From Pseudomonas helmanticensis (GTDB taxonomy: Bacteria > Pseudomonadota > Gammaproteobacteria > Pseudomonadales > Pseudomonadaceae), in NCBI RefSeq assembly GCF_900182985.1, contig NZ_FXUY01000001.1:2852001-2916000 (forward strand): a stretch of 64,000 nucleotides of DNA. Direction: 5' to 3'. Positions 8,232 through 17,431 of this stretch are shown here, one piece after another (position 1 is the stretch's first letter; every line of letters starts with the position of its first letter). The translations under genes and the position numbers were made by a program. The notes under the pieces were generated by a model that saw nothing but the letters and a program-made list of their open reading frames with translations, was not told the DNA's origin and searched no databases.

Positions 8232-8986
8232 GTACGCACAGCGCTTTCGCTGCCGCGCTCATTGACACGCGGCTTCCCTGCCCCGACGGCTTGTGCAGTG
8301 CCAGCGGCGCCGATCCGGCCAGGCGCTTCGCGGTGTATCGCAACAACGTGCAAAACTCGCTGATCAACGCGTTGGCCGACAGTTATCCGGTGGTCAGGCA
8401 ATTGGTCGGCGAGGAATTCTTTCGGGCGATGGCCGCCGTTTTCTTACAGGTCCAGCCGCCGCAAAGTCCGCTGATGAGTCGTTACGGCGAAGATTTCGCT
8501 GACTTCGTTGCCGCGTTCGAGCCGGCGTCCAGCGTGCCCTATCTGGCCGATGTCGCGCGCCTTGAGCGTTTGCGCACCTGTGCTTATCACGCGGCCGATG
8601 CGTTGCCGGTGCGGGCGGAAGAAATCACCGCTGCACTCGCCGATCCGCATTCCCTGAGCGCCCTGAGTGTCGAGTTGCATCCGTCGTTGCATCTGCTCGA
8701 CTCACCCTGGCCGACGGTCGCGATCTGGGCAGCGCATCAACGGCAAGCAACGCTCGCGGGCATCGACTTGCAGCAAGCACAGCACGCGCTGGTGCTGCGC
8801 AACCATCTCGTCGTTGAAGTGTTTGTCATCGAGCCCGGCACCAGCGCGTTTATCCGCCATCTCATCGATGGCCAGCCATTACTGGCGGCAGTTGAACACA
8901 GCCCTCCCTTCGATCTCGCACAAACCCTCGGCTTGCTGATCGCGCACAACGCCATCACCCACTTGAGCAACAAGGAATCGCCATGA
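8228..8986 (+). CDS. bufC: BufC-type DNA-binding-domain/DUF2063 partner protein
   Basis: Partner of the MNIO enzyme in precursor recognition and modification. The 252 residues start with the DUF2063 hallmark ([10 protein letters not shown]...[42 protein letters not shown]), continue with [15 protein letters not shown], and end in a less conserved C-terminal domain. Although DUF2063 is annotated as putative DNA-binding, its known role is with MNIO enzymes. It overlaps bufB and the doxX gene by 4 bp on each side. Confidence 0.9.
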   Translation: MSTHSAFAAALIDTRLPCPDGLCSASGADPARRFAVYRNNVQNSLINALADSYPVVRQLVGEEFFRAMAAVFLQVQPPQSPLMSRYGEDFADFVAAFEPASSVPYLADVARLERLRTCAYHAADALPVRAEEITAALADPHSLSALSVELHPSLHLLDSPWPTVAIWAAHQRQATLAGIDLQQAQHALVLRNHLVVEVFVIEPGTSAFIRHLIDGQPLLAAVEHSPPFDLAQTLGLLIAHNAITHLSNKESP

Positions 8987-9459
8987 CCAACCTCATCGTC
9001 CGCGCCATCGCGCTGCTGGAAAAAATCCCCCACAGCCTGATCGCCTTCATCGCACGGTTTTCGATTGCTGCGGTGTTCTGGAAGTCCGGGCAGACCAAGG
9101 TCGAAGGGTTGGCCATCGACCTGATCGACGGCACCTTTGAATTGAGCTGGCCACGACTGGCGGACTCGACGATTCCGCTGTTCAAGAGCGAATACCCTGT
9201 GCCGCTGTTGTCGCCAGAGATTGCTGCGCACATGGCCGCGTTCGCCGAACACTTTTTTCCAGTATTGATCCTGATCGGTTTCGCTACACGGTTTTCTGCG
9301 TTGGCATTGCTGGGCATGACCCTGACGATTCAACTGTTTGTGTACCCGGATGCGTATCCGACTCACGGCACCTGGGCGGCGATATTGCTGTACCTGATGG
9401 CGAGCGGGCCTGGGAAGCTGTCGATCGATCATCTGATCTCGCGGTATGTACAGCGCTGA
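8983..9459 (+). CDS. DoxX family membrane protein of the bufferin operon
   Basis: 158-residue inner-membrane protein with about four hydrophobic helices (LIAFIARFSIAAVFWKSGQTKVEG, FFPVLILIGFATRFSALALLGMTLTIQLF, WAAILLYLMASGPG). The FxxKSGQTK segment after helix 1 is typical of DoxX proteins. It is the last gene of the buf operon and overlaps bufC by 4 bp. DoxX proteins are commonly found with bufferin genes; a role in redox supply or metal handling is conjecture. Confidence 0.88.
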   Translation: MTNLIVRAIALLEKIPHSLIAFIARFSIAAVFWKSGQTKVEGLAIDLIDGTFELSWPRLADSTIPLFKSEYPVPLLSPEIAAHMAAFAEHFFPVLILIGFATRFSALALLGMTLTIQLFVYPDAYPTHGTWAAILLYLMASGPGKLSIDHLISRYVQR

Positions 9460-9566
9460 CCGTTCGTCTAATAGCCCCCGCCACCTGTCAATCCTGACAG
9501 TAGGCAGGAGGCTCATTACCGCGTTGACTCATGCCTTCGAACCGTATCACTTCGAAGGAAACGTCC

Positions 9567-11768
9567 ATGAGCGCAAAAGATACCGAACCGGGTGTATTGG
9601 CCATTAATCCTCCTCGCATTCCAAATGCGACAGATCCAATCACCCCTTACCCGCCCCCATTACCGGGCGTGTACTACGTTGGTCTTGCGCAATCGGCGTT
9701 CACTCTGTCGCTGACCCGTGATCCCACTCGCAAAAACGCGGCGTTGGTCTTGGCCGATCCCCTTTCCGATGATCCTGCCAACCAATATGAAACCCTTGCT
9801 CTGAGGGTCAACAACACGCAGGTTTCCAGCCAATACGTAGAGCCGGAAGATCAAAATGGAATCGTGCAGGCACAACTGCCCCAGGCAGAACTCAACGAAG
9901 GCTTGAATATCCTGGAGCTGCGCTATATCCGAGCCAGCGGAAACTTTAACGACTCACGAAAGCTGGGAATCCAGTACCACCGAAATCTACCAGGCGGCAA
10001 TGATGTGCCGGGAACCGGGGATCATCCTGATTTGCACCTGGATTTTGCATCGCAGTTGGGCAGTCCTCCGGTGATCGGGCCCGAGGAGTTCGCCAATGGT
10101 CTGGTCCGGCTGAATCTCGACTATCCGTTCAAACGCGCCTACGACACGATCAAATTCGAAATCAACAATGTGCCGTTTTTTTTCACGGTACAGCCGGGCG
10201 AGGAAAACAAACCTTTCGTTATCATCGTAACGATGGAGATGTATGTCTCGGCCGGAAAGCCTGGCGTGCTCACGGTCAGCTACACCGTGACCGATCAACT
10301 GGGCAATCCCACGCACTTGCGACGTTGGTCAAGACGGATATCGGCAACCGTCGATCCCGTGGACGGTGAGTTAGACGTCATGGGCGCACGCGTGGCCGCA
10401 GTGCAATACTGGGCCAACAAAGGCGCGTCGCGCTATATCACGGCCCTCGACGCGCGGACCGGCAAACCTCTCAGAGCACGGTGGCGATATGAGGGTGAAA
10501 CGCAAGAAGTGGCTACCGCTCACTTCGATGACCTCCACCCCGAGCACCCACTTCATGTGCGATATGGCGGGCGAAGCGTAACCATCAGACCGGCGAATTT
10601 TTTCGGTAACGGATTCTGTGACCTCGACAATTTCAACCTTGCTCACTCTGCCTTCGTGGCATTGAAAGATGACGGAAATGTATTCACATGGGGTGTTCCA
10701 GACAATGGTGGTCGCACTGTGTCGATTAGCGATGTCAGCGTCGTGGCCTGGTCAATGGCGGCATTCGCTGCACTCAAGCGCGATGGTTCAGTCGTCGCAT
10801 GGGGGAACTCAGTGTTAGGAGGGGAAGTCCCCGCGCCCATCGCGGCGCGTCGAGACATACGCCGACTGTGTACGGCAGGCCAGGCCATTGCGGCACTGAC
10901 AAACGACAACTCCGTGGTTGCATGGGGCGTCCCGGCCAATGGTGGACAAGTGCCCGCCAACATCGCTGCGCTGAAAACCATCCGCAACATTCGGGCGAGC
11001 GCAACGGCATTCACTGTGCAACTGACGGACGGGTCGCTAATGGCATGGGGGGATGCCTCGCGCGGTGGAGTGGTGCCAGCCGACATCGCTCGTCTACGCA
11101 ACATCGCCGAGGTGGTCAACAATCATGATTCGTTTGCGGCCCGCCTGACCAACGGCACCGTAGTAGCGTGGGGCAACCCAGACTCAGGAGGTCAACTGAT
11201 CAGCCCTCTGAGCAATGTTGCCCGAATCATCAGCGCCGGCTACGCCTATGTTGCGCATCTGGACAACGGGCAAATAAAAACATGGGGCAGACCAGACTGG
11301 GGGGGCGCTGCACCGGCGTCGATTCTTGCCCTCCACAACATCATCGATATCGTCGGCGCCGGCTATGCATTTGCGGCCATTCTGGATGACTATCGTGTCG
11401 TGGCGTGGGGCAACCCGGACCACGGTGGGGAGGTACCCAGAGCGATAGGAGAGTTGCGCAATGTCGTGCAACTCGCCGCGACCAATGGCGCCTTTGCAGC
11501 CCTGTGTGCGGATGGCAGCGTGGTGACCTGGGGCAATTCTGTCTGGGGCGGGGACAGTGCTCTGGTCAGCAAGCGCTTGAAGGATGTCGTGGCCATTTAC
11601 AGTAACTCTGAAGCATTCGTGGCGTTGACCAGGACAGGTGTCGTCATCACTTGGGGGCTGGCCGAGTCGGGAGGCCATGACACCGCGGCTGAATATGAAC
11701 TGCTGGAAGAAATCTCCTATTCAGCTTCGACGGTCGCACAAGGGATCACAAGCGAACAGTCTATCTAG
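9567..11768 (+). CDS. RCC1-like beta-propeller repeat protein
   Basis: 733-residue protein of unknown function. The ATG at 9567 has GAAGGA 7 nt upstream. The first ~350 residues look like beta-rich Ig-like or adhesin-type domains, with no signal peptide. The C-terminal half has nine repeats of about 40 residues built on AALxxDGSVVAWGNPxxGG (VFTWGVPDNGG through VITWGLAESGG), the RCC1/BLIP-II-like pattern. Such proteins are common in fluorescent pseudomonads, but their partners are not known to me. Base composition is slightly lower in GC than the neighbours. It is probably monocistronic. Confidence 0.82.
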   Translation: MSAKDTEPGVLAINPPRIPNATDPITPYPPPLPGVYYVGLAQSAFTLSLTRDPTRKNAALVLADPLSDDPANQYETLALRVNNTQVSSQYVEPEDQNGIVQAQLPQAELNEGLNILELRYIRASGNFNDSRKLGIQYHRNLPGGNDVPGTGDHPDLHLDFASQLGSPPVIGPEEFANGLVRLNLDYPFKRAYDTIKFEINNVPFFFTVQPGEENKPFVIIVTMEMYVSAGKPGVLTVSYTVTDQLGNPTHLRRWSRRISATVDPVDGELDVMGARVAAVQYWANKGASRYITALDARTGKPLRARWRYEGETQEVATAHFDDLHPEHPLHVRYGGRSVTIRPANFFGNGFCDLDNFNLAHSAFVALKDDGNVFTWGVPDNGGRTVSISDVSVVAWSMAAFAALKRDGSVVAWGNSVLGGEVPAPIAARRDIRRLCTAGQAIAALTNDNSVVAWGVPANGGQVPANIAALKTIRNIRASATAFTVQLTDGSLMAWGDASRGGVVPADIARLRNIAEVVNNHDSFAARLTNGTVVAWGNPDSGGQLISPLSNVARIISAGYAYVAHLDNGQIKTWGRPDWGGAAPASILALHNIIDIVGAGYAFAAILDDYRVVAWGNPDHGGEVPRAIGELRNVVQLAATNGAFAALCADGSVVTWGNSVWGGDSALVSKRLKDVVAIYSNSEAFVALTRTGVVITWGLAESGGHDTAAEYELLEEISYSASTVAQGITSEQSI

Positions 11769-11806
11769 ACACCAACGGCGTTGATACAAGAAGGCGCTGG
11801 TGGCCG

Positions 11807-12715
11807 TCAAAGTTGATCCAGCGCCTCTCCACTGCGCTTGAACCAGCCGATCAGATAGTCCGCCAGCACCTGCGTACGTTTCGGCAGCCCTCCCTGATAC
11901 GGATGCACCAGGTACATCGGCATGCGCCGGGTCTGAAAGTCGCGCAGCAGCCATTTCAATCGCCCGTCCGCCAATTCCGCTTGCAGGAGGTACGAAGGCA
12001 ATCGAGCGATGCCGGCGCCGGACAGCGCAGCTTTTTTGAGCAGGCTGTAATGGTTGCTGGCGAACGGCCCGGACACCCGCACTCGCAACAATTCGTGCTG
12101 CAGGTGATATAGCCACTCTTCGCGTCCGCTGTAGTGGCTGTTGAGCAAGCAACGGTGTTCGGCCAGTGCCTGCGGCATCGTCGGCTCACCGAAACGCTCA
12201 AGATAAGCCGGGCTGGCGCAGGTCATTTCCTGCCAGGCCAGCAGCGGCTTGGCCACCAGCCGCTGATCATTGGCGACCTCGGAACGAATCGCCAGATCAA
12301 AACCATCCCGCGACAGGTCGCGATAACTGTTGTTCAGTTCCAGCTCGATCTGCACCTCGGGGTATTTCTGCGAGAACTCCAGCAGCAAGCCGTCGAAGAA
12401 GGTTTCCCCCAACGACACCGGAACCGTCATACGCACGGGACCGGCCATATCGTCCTTCAAACGCGCCAATGCCTGACGCGCCTTTTCGACCTGGACTACC
12501 AGCGCCTGGGCCTGCGGCAACAACGCCGCGCCCGCTGCCGTCAGGCTCAAACGCCGGGTGGTCCGTTGCAACAACACCACAGAAAACTGCGCTTCGAGCT
12601 GGCTGATGCGCTTGGACAACTGGCCCTTGCTACAGCCCAATTGCTGCGCCGCCAGGGTGAAACTGCCAGCCTCGATCAACACGGCAAACGCCGCCAGATC
12701 ATCCATTTCGCTCAT
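11807..12715 (-). CDS. LysR family transcriptional regulator
   Basis: 302-residue one-component regulator. An N-terminal winged helix-turn-helix (LAAFAVLIEAGSFTLAAQQLGCSKGQLSKRISQLEAQ) is followed by a periplasmic-binding-like effector domain (PVRMTVPVSLGETFFDGLLLEF, NSYRDLSRDGFDLAIRS). The overall look is of the AaeR/DsdC-like CrgA group. It is transcribed away from an SDR gene with a 104-bp shared promoter region, so that gene is its likely target. The start at 12715 is chosen because the helix-turn-helix normally begins within ten residues of it. Confidence 0.92.
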   Translation of the reverse strand: MSEMDDLAAFAVLIEAGSFTLAAQQLGCSKGQLSKRISQLEAQFSVVLLQRTTRRLSLTAAGAALLPQAQALVVQVEKARQALARLKDDMAGPVRMTVPVSLGETFFDGLLLEFSQKYPEVQIELELNNSYRDLSRDGFDLAIRSEVANDQRLVAKPLLAWQEMTCASPAYLERFGEPTMPQALAEHRCLLNSHYSGREEWLYHLQHELLRVRVSGPFASNHYSLLKKAALSGAGIARLPSYLLQAELADGRLKWLLRDFQTRRMPMYLVHPYQGGLPKRTQVLADYLIGWFKRSGEALDQL

Positions 12716-12819
12716 GGATTGTTTCCATTTGAAAACCAAAGGTTGCCTATTAGTGCGCTTATCCGCAGAAAAAACCACTCTAGACTGAAACCTCGTTCAA
12801 TCACTTGAGGCACAGCACG

Positions 12820-13419
12820 ATGAAAATTCTGTTGATAGGCGCTGGCGGCACCATCGGTTCGGCGGTGGACAAAGAACTGTCGCAACGCCACGAAGTCATC
12901 CGTATCGGTCGTAACAGCGGTGATCTGAATGTCGATATCAGCGACAGCGCGTCAATCCGCAAGCTCTTCGAGAAAACCGGCAAGTTCGATGCGCTGATCT
13001 GCGCCGCCGGCAACGTGACCTTCGCGCCGCTGGATGAGATGACTGGAGACAGCTTCGCCCTCGGCCTGAAGGACAAGCTGATGGGCCAGGTCAATCTGCT
13101 GCTGATCGGCCGGGAATTCGCCAATGACGGTGCTTCGTTCACCTTTACCACCGGCGTGCTCAGTCATGATCCGATTCGCAGTGGCGCATCGGCGGCGCTG
13201 GTCAACGGAGCAATCGACAGTTTTGTTCGTGCGGCAGCCATTGAATTGCCGCGCGGTCTGCGGGTGAACTCGGTCAGCCCGACCGTGTTGCTGGAGGCTA
13301 TGGGTAAATATGCGCCGTATTTCCGTGGGTATAAGCCGGTTCCGGCGGCGGATGTGGCATTGGCTTATGCGAAGAGTGTTGAAGGCTTGCAGACGGGTCA
13401 GACGTTTCACGTCGGTTAA
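12820..13419 (+). CDS. Atypical short-chain dehydrogenase (Lin1944-like), catalytic Tyr/Lys absent
   Basis: 199-residue Rossmann-fold protein. The dinucleotide motif is clear (LLIGAGGTIGSAV) and CAAGNVTFAPL matches the NNAG region. Where classical SDRs carry YxxxK the sequence reads SGASAALVNGAIDSFVRAAAIELPRGLRVNSVSPT, so the Tyr and Lys are missing. This fits the Lin1944-like SDR subgroup, known for absent active-site residues. The gene is divergent from a LysR regulator. Function is unknown: it may bind NADP(H) as a sensor or use other residues. Confidence 0.85.
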   Translation: MKILLIGAGGTIGSAVDKELSQRHEVIRIGRNSGDLNVDISDSASIRKLFEKTGKFDALICAAGNVTFAPLDEMTGDSFALGLKDKLMGQVNLLLIGREFANDGASFTFTTGVLSHDPIRSGASAALVNGAIDSFVRAAAIELPRGLRVNSVSPTVLLEAMGKYAPYFRGYKPVPAADVALAYAKSVEGLQTGQTFHVG

Positions 13420-13560
13420 GATCAAAGGATCGCAGCCTGCGGCAGCCCCTACAAGGGCATGTCGGGGGTTGTGATCTTTTGCATTTTGCCGACGGTCTTC
13501 ATAACCCGGTGTACACGTATCCATGCAGGAGCTGCCGCAGGCTGCGATCTTTTGCATTTG
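13420..13560. repeat. REP element pair (family A, widely spaced)
   Basis: An arm right after the SDR stop (gatcgcagcctgcggcagcc) and an inverted arm at 13525-13553 are separated by about 70 bp with partial similarity to the family (gtgatcttttgcattttgcc). The whole gap between the SDR and lipoprotein genes is made of REP-related sequence. Confidence 0.85.
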
Positions 13561-13606
13561 ACCGGCAGGCTGCGTAACGTGGCGGCACTTGTCTGGAGAG
13601 CCGAAG

Positions 13607-14260
13607 ATGCGTGTTGCCCGTTCGTTAGTCCTTGTTGCCCTGCTGCCGTTGTTTGCCGCCTGCCAGTTGTTCGATGGCCAGCGAGAAAGTGCCTCGCACG
13701 TCGGGCAGACGCGGATGCAGGGGCAGCTGACCGCCGCTGACGGCAAACTGGTGTTCCAGCCGTGTCAGGATCAGCGCCAACTCGTCGTCAATGACATCGG
13801 TGGCACCAGCATTCTGCAGGAAGCTGCTACCTTGGCCGACGAGCAAGGCAAACTGTTCGCCGATGTTCGCGGCAAAGTCGCCGGCGATCGACTCGACCTG
13901 ACTCAGCTGTATCGTGTCGAACGCTCCGGCACCGCCTGCGATGATCCGAATTTCAAACTGCTGATTCTGCGCGCCAGCGGCCACGGTCCTGAGTGGAACG
14001 TCAAAGTCAGCGGCAAAGGCATGGTCATCGACCGTGAAGGCCAGCCGCCACTCGCCGTACCTTATGTTGAAGAACAACTGGGCGACGGACGCTTCAACCT
14101 CAGCAGCGAAGCCAACAACCAGCGCATCGAATTGTGGGTCGCGCCGCAGCGCTGCGTCGACAGCAGCACTGGCAGCGTGCAGCACATGAGCGCCGAACTG
14201 CGCATCGACGGCAAGGTGCAGCGCGGTTGCGGGTATTTCGGCGGATCGCGCAACGACTGA
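13607..14260 (+). CDS. Putative lipoprotein (COG3650-like C-terminus)
   Basis: 217-residue envelope lipoprotein. The start at 13607 has GGAGAG 7 nt upstream. A signal sequence runs into the lipobox LPLFAAC. The C-terminal segment ELWVAPQRCVDSSTG...AELRIDGKVQRGCGYFGG has the paired-cysteine pattern seen in small lipoproteins of the COG3650 type. Four other cysteines could form disulfides (FQPCQD, TACDD). Function is unknown. It lies between a REP pair and an FAD enzyme gene and is probably a single-gene unit. Confidence 0.75.
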   Translation: MRVARSLVLVALLPLFAACQLFDGQRESASHVGQTRMQGQLTAADGKLVFQPCQDQRQLVVNDIGGTSILQEAATLADEQGKLFADVRGKVAGDRLDLTQLYRVERSGTACDDPNFKLLILRASGHGPEWNVKVSGKGMVIDREGQPPLAVPYVEEQLGDGRFNLSSEANNQRIELWVAPQRCVDSSTGSVQHMSAELRIDGKVQRGCGYFGGSRND

Positions 14261-14357
14261 GCGTTTTAGCCTCACCGGATCCGGCCTTTGCGGCTTATAA
14301 TCGCGGCCTTCAAACGCCCTGGCGCAGTTGTGCGCCCCGCGAACCCGGATCCTCGCC

Positions 14358-15971
14358 ATGTTACGAATCACTGAACTCAAGCTGCCAATCGACCATCCCG
14401 AAGAAGACCTGCGCCCTGCCATCGTGCAGCGCCTGGGCATCGCCAGCGATGATCTGCTCGATTTCACCTTGTTCAAGCGCAGCTACGATGCGCGCAAAAA
14501 GTCCTCCGAACTGTGCTTCATCTACACCATCGACCTCGAAGTGCGCGACGAGGCCAAGGTGTTGGGCAAGTTCGCCGACGACCGTAACGTCAACGTGGCG
14601 CCGGATGTCAGCTACAAATTCGTCGGTGAAGCACCAAGCGATCTGAGCCAGCGCCCGATCGTCGTCGGTTTCGGCCCGTGCGGGATCTTCGCCGGCCTGT
14701 TGCTGGCACAAATGGGCTTCAAGCCGATCGTCCTCGAACGCGGCACCGAAGTCCGTCAGCGCACCAAGGACACTTGGGGCCTGTGGCGGAAAAGCGTGCT
14801 CAACCCCGAGTCCAACGTGCAGTTCGGCGAAGGCGGCGCGGGCACATTCTCCGACGGCAAACTGTACAGCCAGATCAAGGACCCGAAATTCCTTGGCCGC
14901 AAAGTCCTGCACGAGTTCGTCAAGGCCGGCGCGCCGGAAGAAATCCTCTACGTCAGCAAGCCGCACATCGGTACGTTCCGTCTGACCGGCATGGTTGAAA
15001 ACATGCGCGAGCAGATCCGCGAACTGGGTGGCGAAGTGCGCTTCCAGGAACGCGTCACCGACGTGCTGATCGAAGACGGCCAACTGGTCGGCGTCGAACT
15101 GGCCAGCGGTGAAACCCTGCATTCGAAACACGTGGTTCTGGCCCTCGGCCACAGTGCCCGCGACACCTTCCGCATGCTTCACAGCCGTGGCGTGTTCATG
15201 GAAGCCAAACCGTTCTCGGTGGGTTTCCGTATCGAACACCCGCAATCGCTGATCGACCGTGCGCGCTTGGGCAAGTACGCCGGACACCCGAAACTGGGTG
15301 CCGCCGACTACAAACTGGTGCACCACGCCAAGAACGGTCGTTCGGTCTACAGCTTCTGCATGTGCCCGGGCGGCACCGTGGTCGCGGCGACTTCCGAGCC
15401 GAACCGCGTGGTCACCAACGGCATGAGTCAATACTCGCGTAACGAGCGCAACGCCAACTCCGGCATCGTCGTCGGCATCACCCCGGAAGTCGATTATCCG
15501 GGCGGCCCGCTGGCGGGGATCGAGTTGCAGGAACGTCTGGAATCCCACGCCTTCATCCTTGGCGGCAGCGATTACAAGGCACCGGCGCAACTGGTTGGCG
15601 ACTTCATCAACGACATTCCTTCGACCGAACTGGGCGAAGTCGAGCCGTCGTACAAACCAGGTGTAGCGCTGGGCGATCTGGCCCTGGCGCTGCCGGATTT
15701 TGCCATCGAGGCAATCCGTGAAGCGTTGCCGGCGTTCGAGAAGCAGATTCGCGGTTACTCGCTGCACGATGCGGTGTTGACCGGGATCGAGACCCGCACT
15801 TCCTCGCCGCTGCGCATTACCCGTAACGAGACGCTGCAGAGCATGAACGTGAAGGGCTTGTTCCCGGCTGGTGAAGGCGCGGGTTATGCAGGCGGGATTC
15901 TGTCGGCGGGTGTGGACGGGATTCGTATTGCTGAAGCCGTGGCGCGCGACATCCTCGGCCTGACTGACTGA
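14358..15971 (+). CDS. FAD-dependent dehydrogenase (COG2509 family)
   Basis: 537-residue flavoprotein. An N-terminal ~95-residue accessory domain (RITELKLPIDHPEEDL...FKRSYDARKKSSELCFIYTIDLEV) is followed by a Rossmann FAD-binding motif (PIVVGFGPCGIFAGLLLAQMGFKPIVLERG) and the family signature NVQFGEGGAGTFSDGKLYS. The C-terminal GLFPAGEGAGYAGGILSAGVDGI binds the flavin. The family is conserved in bacteria but its substrate is not established. It is cytosolic and probably transcribed alone. Confidence 0.9.
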   Translation: MLRITELKLPIDHPEEDLRPAIVQRLGIASDDLLDFTLFKRSYDARKKSSELCFIYTIDLEVRDEAKVLGKFADDRNVNVAPDVSYKFVGEAPSDLSQRPIVVGFGPCGIFAGLLLAQMGFKPIVLERGTEVRQRTKDTWGLWRKSVLNPESNVQFGEGGAGTFSDGKLYSQIKDPKFLGRKVLHEFVKAGAPEEILYVSKPHIGTFRLTGMVENMREQIRELGGEVRFQERVTDVLIEDGQLVGVELASGETLHSKHVVLALGHSARDTFRMLHSRGVFMEAKPFSVGFRIEHPQSLIDRARLGKYAGHPKLGAADYKLVHHAKNGRSVYSFCMCPGGTVVAATSEPNRVVTNGMSQYSRNERNANSGIVVGITPEVDYPGGPLAGIELQERLESHAFILGGSDYKAPAQLVGDFINDIPSTELGEVEPSYKPGVALGDLALALPDFAIEAIREALPAFEKQIRGYSLHDAVLTGIETRTSSPLRITRNETLQSMNVKGLFPAGEGAGYAGGILSAGVDGIRIAEAVARDILGLTD

Positions 15972-15980
15972 CACAAAACC

Positions 15981-16072
15981 CTGTAGGAGTGAGCCTGCTC
16001 GCGATAGCGGTAGTCCATTCAACATCAAAGTTGAATGCTATTCCGCCATCGCGAGCAGGCTCACTCCTACAG
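15981..16072. repeat. REP-like inverted pair (family B)
   Basis: Two inverted copies of a second palindromic family with core GTAGGAGTGAGCCTGCTCGC lie between convergent genes. The spacer itself is an inverted repeat (CATTCAAC/GTTGAATG), so the whole region can fold as one long hairpin. Confidence 0.88.
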
Positions 16073-16086
16073 TTGATTTCGCTGTG

Positions 16087-17181
16087 TCAGATGTTGGCGC
16101 GTAGCACTGAAGTCGGCAGCGCCTCACCACGCTCGGCGCTCGCCGCCACTGCCTCGATCAACCCAGCCAACTCGTACCCCTGAGCCTTCAGCCAATCCTG
16201 ATCGTAATAGGTGTCGGCATAGCGTTCGCCGCCATCGCACAGAATCGCCACGATCGACCCCGACTCCCCCGCCGCTTTCATCTGCTGCGCCGCCATCAGT
16301 GCACCAATCAGATTGGTCCCGCTCGAGCCGCCAACATGCCGACCCAGGCGCTGCGCCAGATAATGCATGGCCGCCAGCGACAAGGCATCCGGCACTTTGA
16401 CCATCGCATCGATCACTTTGGGCAGGAACGACGCTTCGACGCGCGGCCGGCCAATGCCTTCAATGCGCGAACCGCAATCCAGGCGCAGACTGGCGTCGCC
16501 GGTCTGGTAGTAATCGAAAAACACCGAACGCTCGGCATCGGCGCACAACACGCGGGTGCAATGCTGGCGATAGCGCACGTAACGGCCGAGGGTCGCGGTG
16601 GTGCCGCCGGTGCCGGGGCTGGAAATCAGCCAGCTTGGCTCGGGATGCTTTTCGTAACGCATCTGCTGGAAGATCGACTCGGCGATGTTGTTGTTCGCGC
16701 GCCAGTCGGTGGCTCGTTCGGCGTAGGTAAACTGGTCGATGAAATGGCCACCATGTTCACGGGCCAGGCGCTCGGATTCGGCGTAGATCTGCGTCGGATC
16801 TTTCACCAGATGGCTCTGGCCGCCATAGAAGGCAATCTGCGCGATCTTCTCTTTGGAAGTGGTTGCCGGCATCACCGCAATAAACGGCAGGCCGAGCATC
16901 CGCGCGAAATACGCTTCGGAAATCGCCGTCGAACCGCTGGACGCCTCGATCACCGGCGCACCCGGTTTCAACCAGCCGTTACACAATGCATAGAGAAACA
17001 GCGAGCGCGCCAGCCGATGCTTGAGGCTGCCGGTCGGGTGGCTCGACTCATCCTTGAAATACAACTCGATGCCTGCAAAACCCGGCAGCGGCAAAGGGAT
17101 CAGGTGGGTGTCGGCGCTGCGCTGGAAGTCCGCCTCGATAATGCGGATGGCTTCGCGGGCCCACTGTCGGTTGTCGCTCAT
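16087..17181 (-). CDS. PLP-dependent cysteine synthase-family enzyme (Cds1-like)
   Basis: 364-residue fold-type II PLP enzyme. The Schiff-base lysine is in TGSLKHRLA (K54), the phosphate or substrate loop is [15 protein letters not shown], and the PLP-phosphate glycine loop is [14 protein letters not shown]. It is longer than CysK or CysM and resembles the group that includes mycobacterial Cds1, an L-cysteine desulfhydrase releasing sulfide. A desulfhydrase is therefore likelier than a cysteine biosynthetic enzyme, but substrate is inferred. It is convergent with the FAD gene across a REP pair. Confidence 0.8.
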   Translation of the reverse strand: MSDNRQWAREAIRIIEADFQRSADTHLIPLPLPGFAGIELYFKDESSHPTGSLKHRLARSLFLYALCNGWLKPGAPVIEASSGSTAISEAYFARMLGLPFIAVMPATTSKEKIAQIAFYGGQSHLVKDPTQIYAESERLAREHGGHFIDQFTYAERATDWRANNNIAESIFQQMRYEKHPEPSWLISSPGTGGTTATLGRYVRYRQHCTRVLCADAERSVFFDYYQTGDASLRLDCGSRIEGIGRPRVEASFLPKVIDAMVKVPDALSLAAMHYLAQRLGRHVGGSSGTNLIGALMAAQQMKAAGESGSIVAILCDGGERYADTYYDQDWLKAQGYELAGLIEAVAASAERGEALPTSVLRANI

Positions 17182-17344
17182 GGTGATGGTTCTCGTTGAA
17201 TCGGGCAGGAGATCGGCCTCTATGAAGGCTCACTCATCAGCTTAGGAAAAAACCTACATCGCGCACAGGTACAGCTGAGTCTCAATATGTCAGGCAACTG
17301 CTAGGCTCACCGTGGCTTGGGCCAGACACCTTGTAACGACATAT

Positions 17345-17369
17345 AACAAAAAAGAATATAACTTTTGTT
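17345..17369. promoter_or_regulatory. AT-rich inverted repeat upstream of nhaA
   Basis: AACAAAA-N11-TTTTGTT is a 7-bp dyad in an AT-rich stretch about 65 bp before the nhaA start. It may be a regulator site or part of the promoter; I do not recognise the motif. Confidence 0.3.
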
Positions 17370-17431
17370 TTAACAACTAACAGTACGGGTTAGGGTGTCC
17401 CACCTTTTTGACGATTCGATGGAGAGCGACC

